Source: Kineosporia succinea (GTDB taxonomy: Bacteria; Actinomycetota; Actinomycetes; Actinomycetales; Kineosporiaceae). Taken from it: a stretch of DNA of 64,000 bases. A program made the position numbers and the translations under genes. The stretch covers positions 248,001 to 312,000 of the forward strand of contig NZ_JAUSQZ010000001.1 of the NCBI RefSeq assembly GCF_030811555.1. The letters run 5' to 3'. Below are positions 16,303 through 25,103 of this stretch, piece after piece; within the stretch, counting starts at the first letter, position 1, and each line of letters begins with the position of its first letter. Below the pieces are notes generated by a model. That model saw nothing but the letters and a program-made list of their open reading frames with translations, was not told the origin of the DNA and did no database searches.

Positions 16303-18552
16303 TCACAGGACTTCGGCGAGCAGTGCGGCCGGGTCCCGCACGTCGAACGTGCTGTCCCCGTCGAGCCCGACCGTGACCGTGGCCTCGGCCCGGTCGCCGG
16401 TCAGCACACCACCCCGGGCCGCCACGGCGTGCCGTACCACCGCTGCCACCGAGGGCTTGAACATCGCCCGGGCCACCGAACCGGCCACCAGCTCGGCCGT
16501 CGCGACCTCACTGGTCTCCACCCGGTTCTGATAGCCGTGGCCGGTGTACAGATCCAGGTGGACCACCTCGCCGCTGACCAGGTCGACCATCATCGGCAGT
16601 GCCTGCACCCGGCGCCCGTTCAGCGCGAAGGCGCTGACCACCGTCGCCGGGTCGTAGGTGCGACGGTCGGACGAGGTCTGCTCACGCAGCATCCAGCCCG
16701 CCACCGCCTCCGGCAGGTCACCGAAAGACGGCCCGGCGTAGCGATACACGGCCGGCACCAGGTAACGCCAGCCCTCCTGCTCACGCGCCGCCTCGAGCCG
16801 CACGTCGATGAACTCCTGCGCCCCCTCGGGAGCACTCGTGAGGTCACCCGAGTGCGTCATCGTGCCGTCGCCCAGGTTCGTCCACGACACCTGCGAGACC
16901 AGCTCGAACGTCTCGTTCAGCGCCATCAGCGACAGGTCGAGGTCGGACGCGTTGCCCTTCGGCTCACGCCAGTGCACGAACAGCCGCAGCACCGGGGCCT
17001 CGCCCAGCGCCAGCCGGGAACCGCGCTCGACCTGCACCAGACCGGGTGCCGTGGACCGCAGCTGGTCGGGCAGCAGCACCTTCTCCAGGGCCGGGTCGAT
17101 CCAGACCCTGGCGTCGTGCAGCTTCACCTCCGACTCGGTCTCGCGGGCGACCTGGTGGGCGGTGAGAGCACCCTCCAGCGTGGCCAGCACCTGGTTCCGG
17201 ACGCCCTCGGTGACCGCCAGGTGCCCGGCCGGACCGGGCACCCGCAGCGCGCCGCCGGCCTTGGTGATCGCCAGACGCGGGTACGTCGCACCGTTGTCGG
17301 CGATCTGGCCGTGGGCGGCCCAGAGCACACGCGGCGGAACCTGGCCGGCGACGTCCGCGAGAGCCCGCAGCACCTCGCCGACCGGATCGGCGACCGCAGA
17401 GCCGTCAGCACCGGCATCAGCCGTCGACCCGAACGCCTCTCCGGAGGAAGCACTCTCAGCCATCGCGACCAGCCGCCGTAGCTGACGCACCAGCAGTCCC
17501 GGTGCCTCGCGCCGCAGCAGCCGCGCCGCAGAACCGACCTGCCCCTCGGCGAGCAGCTTCTCGGTGCGCGACGGCAGACTCGTCTCGTCGCGCCGGTTCT
17601 CGCGCAGCCGGGCGAACACCTCGTGCACCCGCGGCGCGTCGAACTCGCGCAGGTGCAGCCCCCGGGCGATCGCCAGCCAGAGCCCCCGGCGCCGGAACAC
17701 GTCGGGCAGCCGCGGCGAGGCCTCGAGCGCCCGCACCACCGCCCGGCGCTGCGCCCGCGTGAGCTTCGGGAAGCGCATCGTGGTGCCCAGCGACACGTCA
17801 GTGCCGGTCAGGTCGGCGAACAGGCGCAGCAGATCGTCGGGGCCCGGAGCCGTCGTCGCCAGAGCCGCCGGCTCCCGCTCGAACACCCGGCGCAGCAGCA
17901 GGACCCGGGTCTCCAGGAACGGAACCGCCTCCAGCGCGGGCAGCTCGCCGAGGAAGTCGTCGAGCACCAGGTCCAGATCGTCACGCACGTCGGCCCGCAG
18001 CGACCCCGGCGAGGCCAGGGCCTGCAGCACGAACGCCTTGAGTTCGTCACGGAGGTCGGGCACCAGCGTGACCACCGTCAGCTGCCGCAGCGAGTCACCC
18101 GGCAGGGTGCGCTCGAACTCCCGGTCGAGCTTCACGGCATCGGTGTCCTGCGGCACCGAGGACGCCGGCCACCAGCCGATCCCGGAGAAGTCCAGGGCGT
18201 CGCGCAGGTCGGACCCGTCGACCGCGCCGTCGCGCAGCGACCGCGCGGCCAGCCGCGCCAGGGCCACGCCGAAGCGCAGCGCGGCGTCGTCGGTGTCGGG
18301 CAGCTGCTCCGGGAAACCCCGGAAGAGCGGTGTGTAGGTGCCCTTCTCGCCCCGCTCCTCACGCGACCAGGTCGCCCAGACCGCCACCCGTCCGGCGCAC
18401 TCGGACGTGAGCATCTCCGGGTTGTCCAGCACCAGCCCGGCGTTGCGCAGCTCGAGCACCACGGCCGCGCCCAGGCGCGGTGCGGGGGCGCCGGCCGACG
18501 GCGCGAGAAGCACCCGGCGCCGCCGGAAGGCGATCTGCTCACGTGTGGTCAT
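16303..18552 (-). CDS. Large protein with TerD-like region (possible MXAN_6230/SCO0854-type)
   Basis: A 749-residue soluble protein. Most of it is alpha-helix-like, arginine- and leucine-rich sequence without a motif I can name. Around residues 535-580 the segment DLDLSLMALN...WTNLG...THSGDLTSAPEGAQEFIDV closely resembles the calcium-binding core of TerD-family proteins (DLDLS, then HSGD, then acidic residues). TerD-like domains occur in tellurium-resistance and stress-linked Ter systems. Large actinobacterial proteins of the MXAN_6230/SCO0854 kind are a possible match, but no RING-type cysteine cluster is visible at the C-terminus. Start at 18552 with AAGGAGG upstream; a 12-bp hairpin sits just before that ribosome site. 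No other ter genes are nearby. Confidence 0.7.
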   Translation of the reverse strand: MTTREQIAFRRRRVLLAPSAGAPAPRLGAAVVLELRNAGLVLDNPEMLTSECAGRVAVWATWSREERGEKGTYTPLFRGFPEQLPDTDDAALRFGVALARLAARSLRDGAVDGSDLRDALDFSGIGWWPASSVPQDTDAVKLDREFERTLPGDSLRQLTVVTLVPDLRDELKAFVLQALASPGSLRADVRDDLDLVLDDFLGELPALEAVPFLETRVLLLRRVFEREPAALATTAPGPDDLLRLFADLTGTDVSLGTTMRFPKLTRAQRRAVVRALEASPRLPDVFRRRGLWLAIARGLHLREFDAPRVHEVFARLRENRRDETSLPSRTEKLLAEGQVGSAARLLRREAPGLLVRQLRRLVAMAESASSGEAFGSTADAGADGSAVADPVGEVLRALADVAGQVPPRVLWAAHGQIADNGATYPRLAITKAGGALRVPGPAGHLAVTEGVRNQVLATLEGALTAHQVARETESEVKLHDARVWIDPALEKVLLPDQLRSTAPGLVQVERGSRLALGEAPVLRLFVHWREPKGNASDLDLSLMALNETFELVSQVSWTNLGDGTMTHSGDLTSAPEGAQEFIDVRLEAAREQEGWRYLVPAVYRYAGPSFGDLPEAVAGWMLREQTSSDRRTYDPATVVSAFALNGRRVQALPMMVDLVSGEVVHLDLYTGHGYQNRVETSEVATAELVAGSVARAMFKPSVAAVVRHAVAARGGVLTGDRAEATVTVGLDGDSTFDVRDPAALLAEVL

Positions 18553-18575
18553 GGTCCGGCCTCCTTGAAAGGCGA

Positions 18576-18839
18576 GGCCGGCCGGTCACGCGGACCGGCC
18601 GGCCGTGAGGGAATTGCCAGGACGTAGTGCCGTCCGCCCGGAGGCAGGCTCGGAAAGGGAGTCGGAGGATGTCCCGGCCAGGCCTCGATGATCAAAGGTG
18701 CCAGAACCTTCCGCCCCGCACAACGCAATAAGGGCCGGTCCGTACGGACCGGCCCTTATCAGCGAGGGAATCGCCAGGACGTTTTCACCAGAAGAAGAAC
18801 CCGAAGGTTCACGAAGGATGTCCCGGCCAGGCCTCGGTG
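18576..18839. repeat. Tandemly duplicated structured intergenic element (two copies of about 113 bp)
   Basis: Copy A (18576-18690) and copy B (18728-18839) share the same build. Each has a G+C hairpin (12-bp arms at 18576-18604; a perfect 32-bp palindrome at 18728-18759), then G.GAGGGAAT.GCCAGGACGT (18605-18625 and 18762-18782), then a variable 32-40 bases, then AGGATGTCCCGGCCAGGCCTCG (from 18666 and from 18815). The two conserved blocks can pair with each other (GCCAGGACGT with ATGTCCCGGC). On the minus strand the element lies after the beta-galactosidase gene and in the leader of the TerD-like gene. It fills the whole 325-base gap. Confidence 0.75.
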
Positions 18840-18877
18840 CCACCGTGCCAGACGAACCGGCACGGCGGCAACCGGTT

Positions 18878-21730
18878 TCAGACGGCCTCGAGCAGCAGGG
18901 TCACCCGGCCCGGCTTCGCGGCGAGACGGTAGCGCGGCAGCACGCCCGGCCCGCAGGTGGCCGTGCCGACCCCGCTCTGGAACAGGTCGATCGAGACGTG
19001 GGTGCGCCCGTCGGCCTCCAGCTCGTGGTGGTGGCCGGTCGTGGCGAGCGCCTGACGCGACCACGGCGACACGGTGACCGCGACGTCGTCCACCGACAGC
19101 ACCGTCACCTTGAGAGCACCGGCGGCCGTCGAGACCGTGGCCTCACGGACACCCGCCCGGGCCCCGCTCTCCTGCGGCTTCACGTGCGGCGTGTACAGCT
19201 CGTCGGCGCCGACCTGGTGCCGGCCCGCGAACGTGCCGGCCGCGAGGTCGGGGTACGACGGACCCGGGCCCTGGCCCAGCCAGGCCAGGCCCTCGGGCGC
19301 CGCGTCGATGACGAAGTCCAGCCCGAGTCGCGCCCATTCGACCGGCCAGGTGCCGCCCGGGGTGAGCGTGACGTCGACCGTGAGCGCCGAGTCCGAGACC
19401 CGGCGCCAGACGAACTCGCCGTCGACCGAGAAGTCCCGCCCGGCCGGGGCGGTGCGGGTGGAGACCCGCAGCGCGTCTTCGTCGAGCGACGACGACACCA
19501 CGCGGGTACGGGTGCGGTCGAGACCGGCCACGTGCCAGCGCTCGGCGTACGGCGGGAGGTCCCGCTCGTCCCAGCCCGGGTAGCGGTCGTTGTCGGTCGG
19601 GGCCCGCCAGACACCGACCTCCGGCCCTTCCAGCGAAAGAGAGCCCAGCGAGAGCAGCTTCAGGGACACCGGGTCGAAGGACCCCACCGACGGCGCCGAG
19701 GTCTCCTCCGGGGCGTCGGGCAGCTCCAGCCAGACCCGCTCGCCGCGGCCGACCACGTGACCGGCCGGCGCCCAGGCGGTGTCCGCCGCGAGAGCGGCCG
19801 TCACGGTGACGATCTCGGGCAGGTCGAGGTTCGCCAGGTCGTCGGGGAACGGCACCACGACCACCTCGCCGGCGGCCACGTCACCGACCTTGAGCTCGCC
19901 GGAGACATCCGGAGAGGCCGACCAGGTGAACGTCAGCCCGCTGAGATCGGCGAAGGCGTAGCGGTTCTCGATGCGGACGGCGTCGTCGAGCACGGTGATG
20001 CGGGCCGGCGTGTACCAGTGCGCGAGCGCGACCAGCCCCGGCCGCACCTCACGGTTCGGGCCGACCAGCCCGTCGATGACGAAGTTGCTGTCGTGCACGT
20101 CCTCACCGAAGTCACCGCCGTAGGCGTAACCGCCGCCGGGCAGCGAGAGACCGTGCTCGATCCACTCCCAGATGAAACCGCCCGCCAGACGCGGGTAGGT
20201 GTCGAACAGCTCCTGGTACTCCTGCAGCCCGCCCGGGCCGTTGCCCATGGCGTGCGCGTACTCGCACTGCATGAACGGCAGCGAGCGCCGGTGGATCTGG
20301 GCGGCGGTGGCGTCGAACGGCGCGGGGGTGAGCACCTCCTCGCCGATCCGGCGCACCTCCTCGAAACCCGCGTACATGCGCGAGTACACGTCGACGTAGG
20401 TGCTGGCCCAGTCACCTTCGTAGTGGATGAGCCGCGAGGGGTCGAAGCCGCGGGTCCAGGCGGCCATCGCCTCGAGGTTGGTGCCGGTGCCGGCCTCGTT
20501 GCCCAGCGACCAGATGACCACGCTGGCGTGGTTCTTGTCGCGGTGCACGGTGCGCTGCATGCGGTCGAGGTAGGCGCCGCGCCACTCCGGGTCGGCGCTG
20601 GGGTTGCCCTTCCAGCCGATCTCCTCGAAACCGTGGGTCTCCAGGTCACATTCGAGCACGACGTAGAGGCCGAGCTCGTCGGTGAGGTCGAGGAAGCCGG
20701 GGTGCGGCGGGTAGTGCGAGGTGCGCACCGCGTTGACGTTGTGCTGCTTCATCAGCAGCAGGTCCTGCTTCATGCGCTCCGGGGAGGCCACGCGGCCCTT
20801 CTCCGGGTCGTGCTCGTGACGGTTGACGCCACGGAACTGGATCGGCTCACCGTTGACGAGCAGCACGCTGTCGCGCACCTCGATGCGGCGGAAGCCCAGG
20901 CGCAGGGTGACGGTCTCGCCCGCGCTGACGAGCACCGCCTCGTACAGCCGCGGGTTCTCGGCCGACCAGGGCTCGACCTCACCGACGCCGATGACGCCGC
21001 CGTCGGAGGCGTCCAGGTCGATGCCGAGCTCGGGGATCCGCAGCTGGACGGGCGACCCGGCCTCCACGAAGAGATCCAGCGTGCCGGTGCCGTCGAGCGC
21101 CTCGTAGTCGGTGACCGCGAACGCGTCCCAGATGCCGTCGGCGGGCGTCGCGACCAGCTCGACGTCGCGGAAGATGCCGGGCATCCACCACATGTCCTGG
21201 TCTTCGAGGTAGCTGGCGTCGGAGAACTGGGCCACGCGCACGGCGAGCACGTTGCCGCTCTCGCGCAGGGTGCCGCTCACGTCGAACTCGTGGGTGAGGC
21301 GGCTGCCCCGGGTCTCGCCGAGCAGCCGGCCGTTGAGGTGGACCTCGGCGGCCGACTCGATGCCGTCGAACCGCAGCACGGCACCGGCGGTGAGCTCGGG
21401 CGTGGCGTCGAAGATCAGGCGGTAGTCACCGATCGGGTTCTCGTCCGGCGGGTTGGGCACGTCGATCGCGAACGGGAAACGGGTGTTGGTGTAGGCGGGT
21501 TTTCCGTGGCCCTCGAGCACCCAGTGGGCGGGGACCGGGATGTCGCTCCACGCGTCCACCGGCGCCCACGAGAGGTCGTCGTCGGTCCATCCGTCCGCCG
21601 GGGCCACCGTGAGGCCTCGGGACACACGGAACCGCCAGGTTCCGTTCAGGCTCTGACGAGGGGCGGAGGACTGGAGTCGGGCGCGAGGGGACCGGGCTCC
21701 GGCGCCGGGCCCCTTCCGGGCGATGTTCAT
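18878..21730 (-). CDS. GH2-family beta-galactosidase (LacZ-type)
   Basis: A 950-residue glycoside hydrolase family 2 enzyme. The sugar-binding domain (about residues 30-210) contains SLNGTWRFRVSRG, VPAHWVLEGHGKPAYTN and MWWMPGIFRDVEL. The TIM barrel contains FRGVNRHEHDP, RTSHYPPHP, the acid/base Glu in WSLGNEAGTGTN and the nucleophile Glu in MQCEYAHAMGNGPG. The C-terminal small-chain domain follows. Length and motifs fit LacZ, which hydrolyses terminal beta-galactosides; specificity is not proven. There is no signal peptide, so it is cytoplasmic. ATG at 21730 has a weak ribosome site. It is divergent from sufE. Confidence 0.9.
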   Translation of the reverse strand: MNIARKGPGAGARSPRARLQSSAPRQSLNGTWRFRVSRGLTVAPADGWTDDDLSWAPVDAWSDIPVPAHWVLEGHGKPAYTNTRFPFAIDVPNPPDENPIGDYRLIFDATPELTAGAVLRFDGIESAAEVHLNGRLLGETRGSRLTHEFDVSGTLRESGNVLAVRVAQFSDASYLEDQDMWWMPGIFRDVELVATPADGIWDAFAVTDYEALDGTGTLDLFVEAGSPVQLRIPELGIDLDASDGGVIGVGEVEPWSAENPRLYEAVLVSAGETVTLRLGFRRIEVRDSVLLVNGEPIQFRGVNRHEHDPEKGRVASPERMKQDLLLMKQHNVNAVRTSHYPPHPGFLDLTDELGLYVVLECDLETHGFEEIGWKGNPSADPEWRGAYLDRMQRTVHRDKNHASVVIWSLGNEAGTGTNLEAMAAWTRGFDPSRLIHYEGDWASTYVDVYSRMYAGFEEVRRIGEEVLTPAPFDATAAQIHRRSLPFMQCEYAHAMGNGPGGLQEYQELFDTYPRLAGGFIWEWIEHGLSLPGGGYAYGGDFGEDVHDSNFVIDGLVGPNREVRPGLVALAHWYTPARITVLDDAVRIENRYAFADLSGLTFTWSASPDVSGELKVGDVAAGEVVVVPFPDDLANLDLPEIVTVTAALAADTAWAPAGHVVGRGERVWLELPDAPEETSAPSVGSFDPVSLKLLSLGSLSLEGPEVGVWRAPTDNDRYPGWDERDLPPYAERWHVAGLDRTRTRVVSSSLDEDALRVSTRTAPAGRDFSVDGEFVWRRVSDSALTVDVTLTPGGTWPVEWARLGLDFVIDAAPEGLAWLGQGPGPSYPDLAAGTFAGRHQVGADELYTPHVKPQESGARAGVREATVSTAAGALKVTVLSVDDVAVTVSPWSRQALATTGHHHELEADGRTHVSIDLFQSGVGTATCGPGVLPRYRLAAKPGRVTLLLEAV

Positions 21731-21811
21731 GCCGCCAGAGTCCCAGAAGCACGCGCCCACCGTAACGACCGGGGTACGCGAGAAGACACACAGCATGACA
21801 GGATCGGCACC

Positions 21812-22273
21812 GTGGCCGAGAACTCCAGCACAGGCAGCGCGCTGCCCCCCTCCTTCGCCGAGATCGTCGACGACTTCCACGCGCTGGCCCTGAAGGACCG
21901 GCTCCAGCTGCTGCTGGAGTTCAGCCGGGAGCTGCCCGCGCTGCCCCCCGAGCTGGCGGGCGACCACACCGGCATGGAAGCTGTCACCGAGTGCCAGTCC
22001 CCGGTGTTCGTGAAGGTCGAGACCGGGTCGACGCTGGCCGACGAAGCACGGATCTACTTCGACGCCCCGGCCGAGGCGCCCACCACCCGGGGCTTCGCGA
22101 GCATCCTGGCCACCGGGCTGAAGGGCCTGACCGCCCAGCAGGTGCTCGACGTGCCCGACGACGTGCCCCAGCGCCTGGGGCTGGCCGAGGCCGTGAGCCC
22201 GCTGCGCCTGCGCGGCATGGCCGGGATGCTGGCTCGCATCAAGCGTCAGGTGAGGGAGGGCACGGCCGCGTGA
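21812..22273 (+). CDS. SufE-family sulfur-acceptor protein
   Basis: A 153-residue SufE-like protein. SufE accepts persulfide sulfur from the cysteine desulfurase SufS during Fe-S cluster assembly. The active-site cysteine is in VTECQSPVFVKVE (about residue 58), and the N-terminal helix IVDDFHALALKDRLQLLLEF matches the family. GTG start at 21812; a nearby ATG at 21795 is out of frame. No suf genes are next to it; its stop overlaps the start of the RibD-C-domain gene. Confidence 0.88.
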   Translation: MAENSSTGSALPPSFAEIVDDFHALALKDRLQLLLEFSRELPALPPELAGDHTGMEAVTECQSPVFVKVETGSTLADEARIYFDAPAEAPTTRGFASILATGLKGLTAQQVLDVPDDVPQRLGLAEAVSPLRLRGMAGMLARIKRQVREGTAA

Positions 22274-23055
22274 CCGTGCTGCAGCTCCTGCTGCCGGGCC
22301 GGGCCGAGGTGGGCAACCTGACCACCGATCCCGAGCCCACCGTCCAGGCCCTCGCCGACCTGTACGCCTACCCCGAGCCGGTGCCCGCGCGGGGCTGGGT
22401 GCGGGCCAACATGGTGAGCACGCTCGACGGTTCGGCCAGCGGCGCCGACGGCGTGTCGGGTTCGCTCGGCGGGTCCGTCGACCGGGCCACCTTCGGCGTG
22501 CTGCGCGGGCTTTCGGACGTGGTGCTGGTCGGGGCGGGCACCGTGCGGGCCGAGGGGTACGGGGCTCCCAGGGTCGATCCGGCGTTCACCGAGCGCCGCC
22601 GGGGCCGGGGGCAGCTGCCCGCACCGGCGCTGGCCGTGGTCACCCGCAGCGGTCACGTGCCGACCGGCAACGGGATCTTCGAGGGTCCCTCCCCCACCTT
22701 CGTGGTCACCACCGCGAAGGCCGACCTGCACCGGCTGCGCGACCTGGCCGGCGCGGGTCAGGTGATCGTGGCCGGTGACGACGACGTGGACCTCGACGAC
22801 GCGGTGAGGGTGCTCGCCGCCCGGGGTTTCCGCCGGGTGCTGCTCGAGGGCGGACCGTCGCTGCTCGGCCAGGCGCTGGCCGCCGGCCGGGTCGACGAAC
22901 TGTGCCTGACCTGGGCCCCGCTGCTGGTCGGGGGCCAGGGGCCGCGCATCGCGGTGGGTCCCGACGCCCGCGTGAACGCCCGTCCGGCCCATCTGATCGC
23001 GGCCGAGGACGTGCTGCTCGGCCGCTGGCTGGTGCAGCACGTGCCCAACAACTGA
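22270..23055 (+). CDS. RibD C-terminal domain (pyrimidine reductase-like) protein
   Basis: A 261-residue protein of the RibD-C/dihydrofolate-reductase-like family. Features are RANMVSTLDGSASG (substrate/NADPH region, about residues 46-60), VVLVGAGTVRAEGYG (NADPH-binding) and RRVLLEGGPSLLGQ. Such proteins reduce the riboflavin precursor in RibD/RibG, but stand-alone copies in actinobacteria have uncertain substrates. GTG start overlaps the sufE stop (GTGA). Confidence 0.85.
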   Translation: MTVLQLLLPGRAEVGNLTTDPEPTVQALADLYAYPEPVPARGWVRANMVSTLDGSASGADGVSGSLGGSVDRATFGVLRGLSDVVLVGAGTVRAEGYGAPRVDPAFTERRRGRGQLPAPALAVVTRSGHVPTGNGIFEGPSPTFVVTTAKADLHRLRDLAGAGQVIVAGDDDVDLDDAVRVLAARGFRRVLLEGGPSLLGQALAAGRVDELCLTWAPLLVGGQGPRIAVGPDARVNARPAHLIAAEDVLLGRWLVQHVPNN

Positions 23056-23070
23056 GTCCGGGACAAGGGC

Positions 23071-23101
23071 GGACGTCGTGGTCGCGGTGACCACGACGTC
23101 C
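23071..23101. terminator. 13-bp hairpin between convergent genes
   Basis: Perfect inverted repeat GGACGTCGTGGTC / GACCACGACGTCC with loop GCGGT, between the RibD-C gene and the hydrolase gene; probable bidirectional terminator. Confidence 0.8.
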
Positions 23102-23112
23102 ACCGTTCGGCT

Positions 23113-24408
23113 CTAGAGACGCAGCAGGAACCGGGCGACCGCCGACTCCCAGGTGGTCTGGTCGACGTTCCACTCCTTGCAGTGCCGTGCGCCCTCGATG
23201 TTCACGTAGGTGGCGAGGTCGGGCCGGGCCGCGGCGAACTTCTCCGAGGGCCCGGACGGCACGTACTCGTCGTCGCGGCTGTGGATCAGCAGGATCGGGT
23301 GCTTCACCTCGGACGCGCGGGTGACCCAGTCGAGCCGGTCGAGGTCGACCGGGGCCTCGGTGCCGGCCAGCCGCCACACCGAGCGGTGCGACAGCACGGT
23401 CTGCCCGAGTTTGCCCACGGCGGGCGGGATCTTGTTCATCCGGGCCTGGTGGGCGAGGGTGTCGCGCCAGTCCATCACCGGGGCGTCGAGCACGATGCCC
23501 TTGACCCGGTCGGCCGTCCACGAGCGGGCCACGGTCTGCATCACGATCGCGCCGCCCATCGACCAGCCGAACAGCACGACCTCCTGCGCCCCGTGCTCGG
23601 CCGCGTAGACGATGGCCGCCTCCACGTCCCGCCACTCGGTGTCGCCCAGGTGGTAGCGGGGCGAGGACTGCGGCGTGAGCAGCGGCAGCCCGGCGGTGGT
23701 GCGGTACCCGGCGACCAGCGACGTGACGCCCAGCCGGTGCAGCACCGGGATCGCCCGCAGGCACTCCTCGCGCGTGGCCCCGCGGCCGTGCACCAGGATC
23801 GCCCAGGTGCCGCCGGTGGGAGGCAGGGCCGACAGATCGGCGCGGCGGCTGCGCGCCACCTTCACCCGGGCCCCCGCCACCGCGGTGACGGTGGCCCCGA
23901 CGTGCTCGGACGAGTTCAGCTCGGCCCCCGGCACCACCCAGCCGTGCAGCACCGAGTCGCCCTCGATCGTGATGTCGGCGAACGGCAGGCCCAGCGCGGT
24001 GAACGGGTCGCCGGCGTAGTAGTACTGGTTCAGGCGGGCGCGGCCGGGACGCAGCTGCCCGGCGTCGATCCCGATCACCGGCCGCTCGACCGTGCCGGCC
24101 GCGGTGTCGTAGCGCGACACCTCCCCCACCCGCACGTGGGTGCGGACGCCGTCCTGCCAGAGCCCGTAGCGGCCCGGCATCGTGGTGTCGGCGTCGGCGC
24201 GCAACGTGACCATACCGGCGGACACCGCGACGATCTCGACGTTCTCCGGTCTGTTGGCGTCGGGTGTGACCACCCGCCGGGCGAACACGGTGGCGGCCGT
24301 CGCCGCGGCCACCCCCGCCGCCACGGCCGACGAGGCCCCCGCCACCGCGGCCGCGAGCACCAGTCGCCGTACCCCGTCGGGCACCGGCTGCCCACCCCGC
24401 GGGCTCAT
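23113..24408 (-). CDS. Membrane-anchored or secreted alpha/beta-hydrolase
   Basis: A 431-residue protein. Residues 1-45 form a positively charged N-terminus followed by a hydrophobic alanine-rich stretch (VLAAAVAGASSAVAAGVAAA), a signal anchor or signal peptide. The alpha/beta-hydrolase core from about residue 200 shows WAILVHGRGATREE (oxyanion region), the nucleophile elbow GWSMGG, the acid in HSRDDEYVP and the catalytic His in GARHCKEW. The ester or peptide substrate is unknown. ATG at 24408 has an excellent GGAGGAG ribosome site. Confidence 0.85.
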   Translation of the reverse strand: MSPRGGQPVPDGVRRLVLAAAVAGASSAVAAGVAAATAATVFARRVVTPDANRPENVEIVAVSAGMVTLRADADTTMPGRYGLWQDGVRTHVRVGEVSRYDTAAGTVERPVIGIDAGQLRPGRARLNQYYYAGDPFTALGLPFADITIEGDSVLHGWVVPGAELNSSEHVGATVTAVAGARVKVARSRRADLSALPPTGGTWAILVHGRGATREECLRAIPVLHRLGVTSLVAGYRTTAGLPLLTPQSSPRYHLGDTEWRDVEAAIVYAAEHGAQEVVLFGWSMGGAIVMQTVARSWTADRVKGIVLDAPVMDWRDTLAHQARMNKIPPAVGKLGQTVLSHRSVWRLAGTEAPVDLDRLDWVTRASEVKHPILLIHSRDDEYVPSGPSEKFAAARPDLATYVNIEGARHCKEWNVDQTTWESAVARFLLRL

Positions 24409-24553
24409 CGAGCTCCTCCAGCAACGCTCATGACCCCAATTCTGCCGACCTACCCGCCGGGCGGCGATGCCGGGCGCCCCGGTGCCCGCCCGGCGCCGCC
24501 CGGGGAGGCCGGCGCGCGAGCACAAGATCGGGCCAGGCTCTAGGGTGAATGCC

Positions 24554-25048
24554 GTGACCGACACATCCTCGATCCTGGTCCTGACCGAAGTCGCGCTGAG
24601 CGACGAGGACGCCGTACGGCTCACCTCGGTGCACGCCGGAGACCCGGACGACCGTCCGGGTTACCACCTGATGGTCCCGGCCGACGTGGAGCGCAACCTG
24701 CTCGCCGACGTGCTCGACCACCTCAGCCTGTTCCAGCTGCGGGAGGCCCTGGAGGCCGTGCGCGGCGACGACGAGCCGAGCCGCACCGAGGCCGCCGACG
24801 ACCTGGCGCTCTCCCTGGCCGCCTTCACCCGGGCCGGCTTCACCGCCACCGGTGAGGTCGTCGAGGGCGACCCGGTCGACGTGCTGCAGAAGAAGGTGGG
24901 CTCCGACGCGTCCACCCGTGAGGTCATCGTGGTGACCAGGCCGCACGCGGTCGAGGACACGTTCCACACCGACTGGGCCTCCCGGGCGCGCGAGGCGCTC
25001 GGGGTGCCCGTGCTGCACGTGTACGCGGGCAGCAGTTTCCTCGGCTGA
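24554..25048 (+). CDS. Conserved actinobacterial protein, function unknown
   Basis: A 164-residue acidic protein: alternating strand/helix pattern (SSILVLTEVALSDED, HLMVPADVERNLLADVLDHL, REVIVVTRPHAVED, GVPVLHVYAGSS) suggests a universal-stress-like Rossmann-type fold, but no nucleotide-binding glycine motif is clear. The segment HAVEDTFHTDWASRAREALG looks strongly conserved. Start at GTG 24554; an in-frame GTG at 24545 is an alternative. No function is assigned. Confidence 0.75.
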   Translation: MTDTSSILVLTEVALSDEDAVRLTSVHAGDPDDRPGYHLMVPADVERNLLADVLDHLSLFQLREALEAVRGDDEPSRTEAADDLALSLAAFTRAGFTATGEVVEGDPVDVLQKKVGSDASTREVIVVTRPHAVEDTFHTDWASRAREALGVPVLHVYAGSSFLG

Positions 25049-25052
25049 AGCA

Positions 25053-25099
25053 CACGAACGAGGGGCCCCACCCAGCTGGGTGAGGCCCCCTCGTTCGTG
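25053..25099. terminator. Long hairpin between convergent genes
   Basis: A near-perfect inverted repeat (CACGAACGAGGGG ... CCCCTCGTTCGTG with an inner CACCCAGCTGGGTG palindrome) fills the gap between two convergent stops; a bidirectional terminator. Confidence 0.85.
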
Positions 25100-25103
25100 A
25101 AAC

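Noticed and set aside
18698-21811. Plus-strand open frame of about 1000 codons opposite the beta-galactosidase gene
   Set aside because: Mirror frame of a G+C-rich gene; only its last 154 codons (sufE, from 21812) are real.
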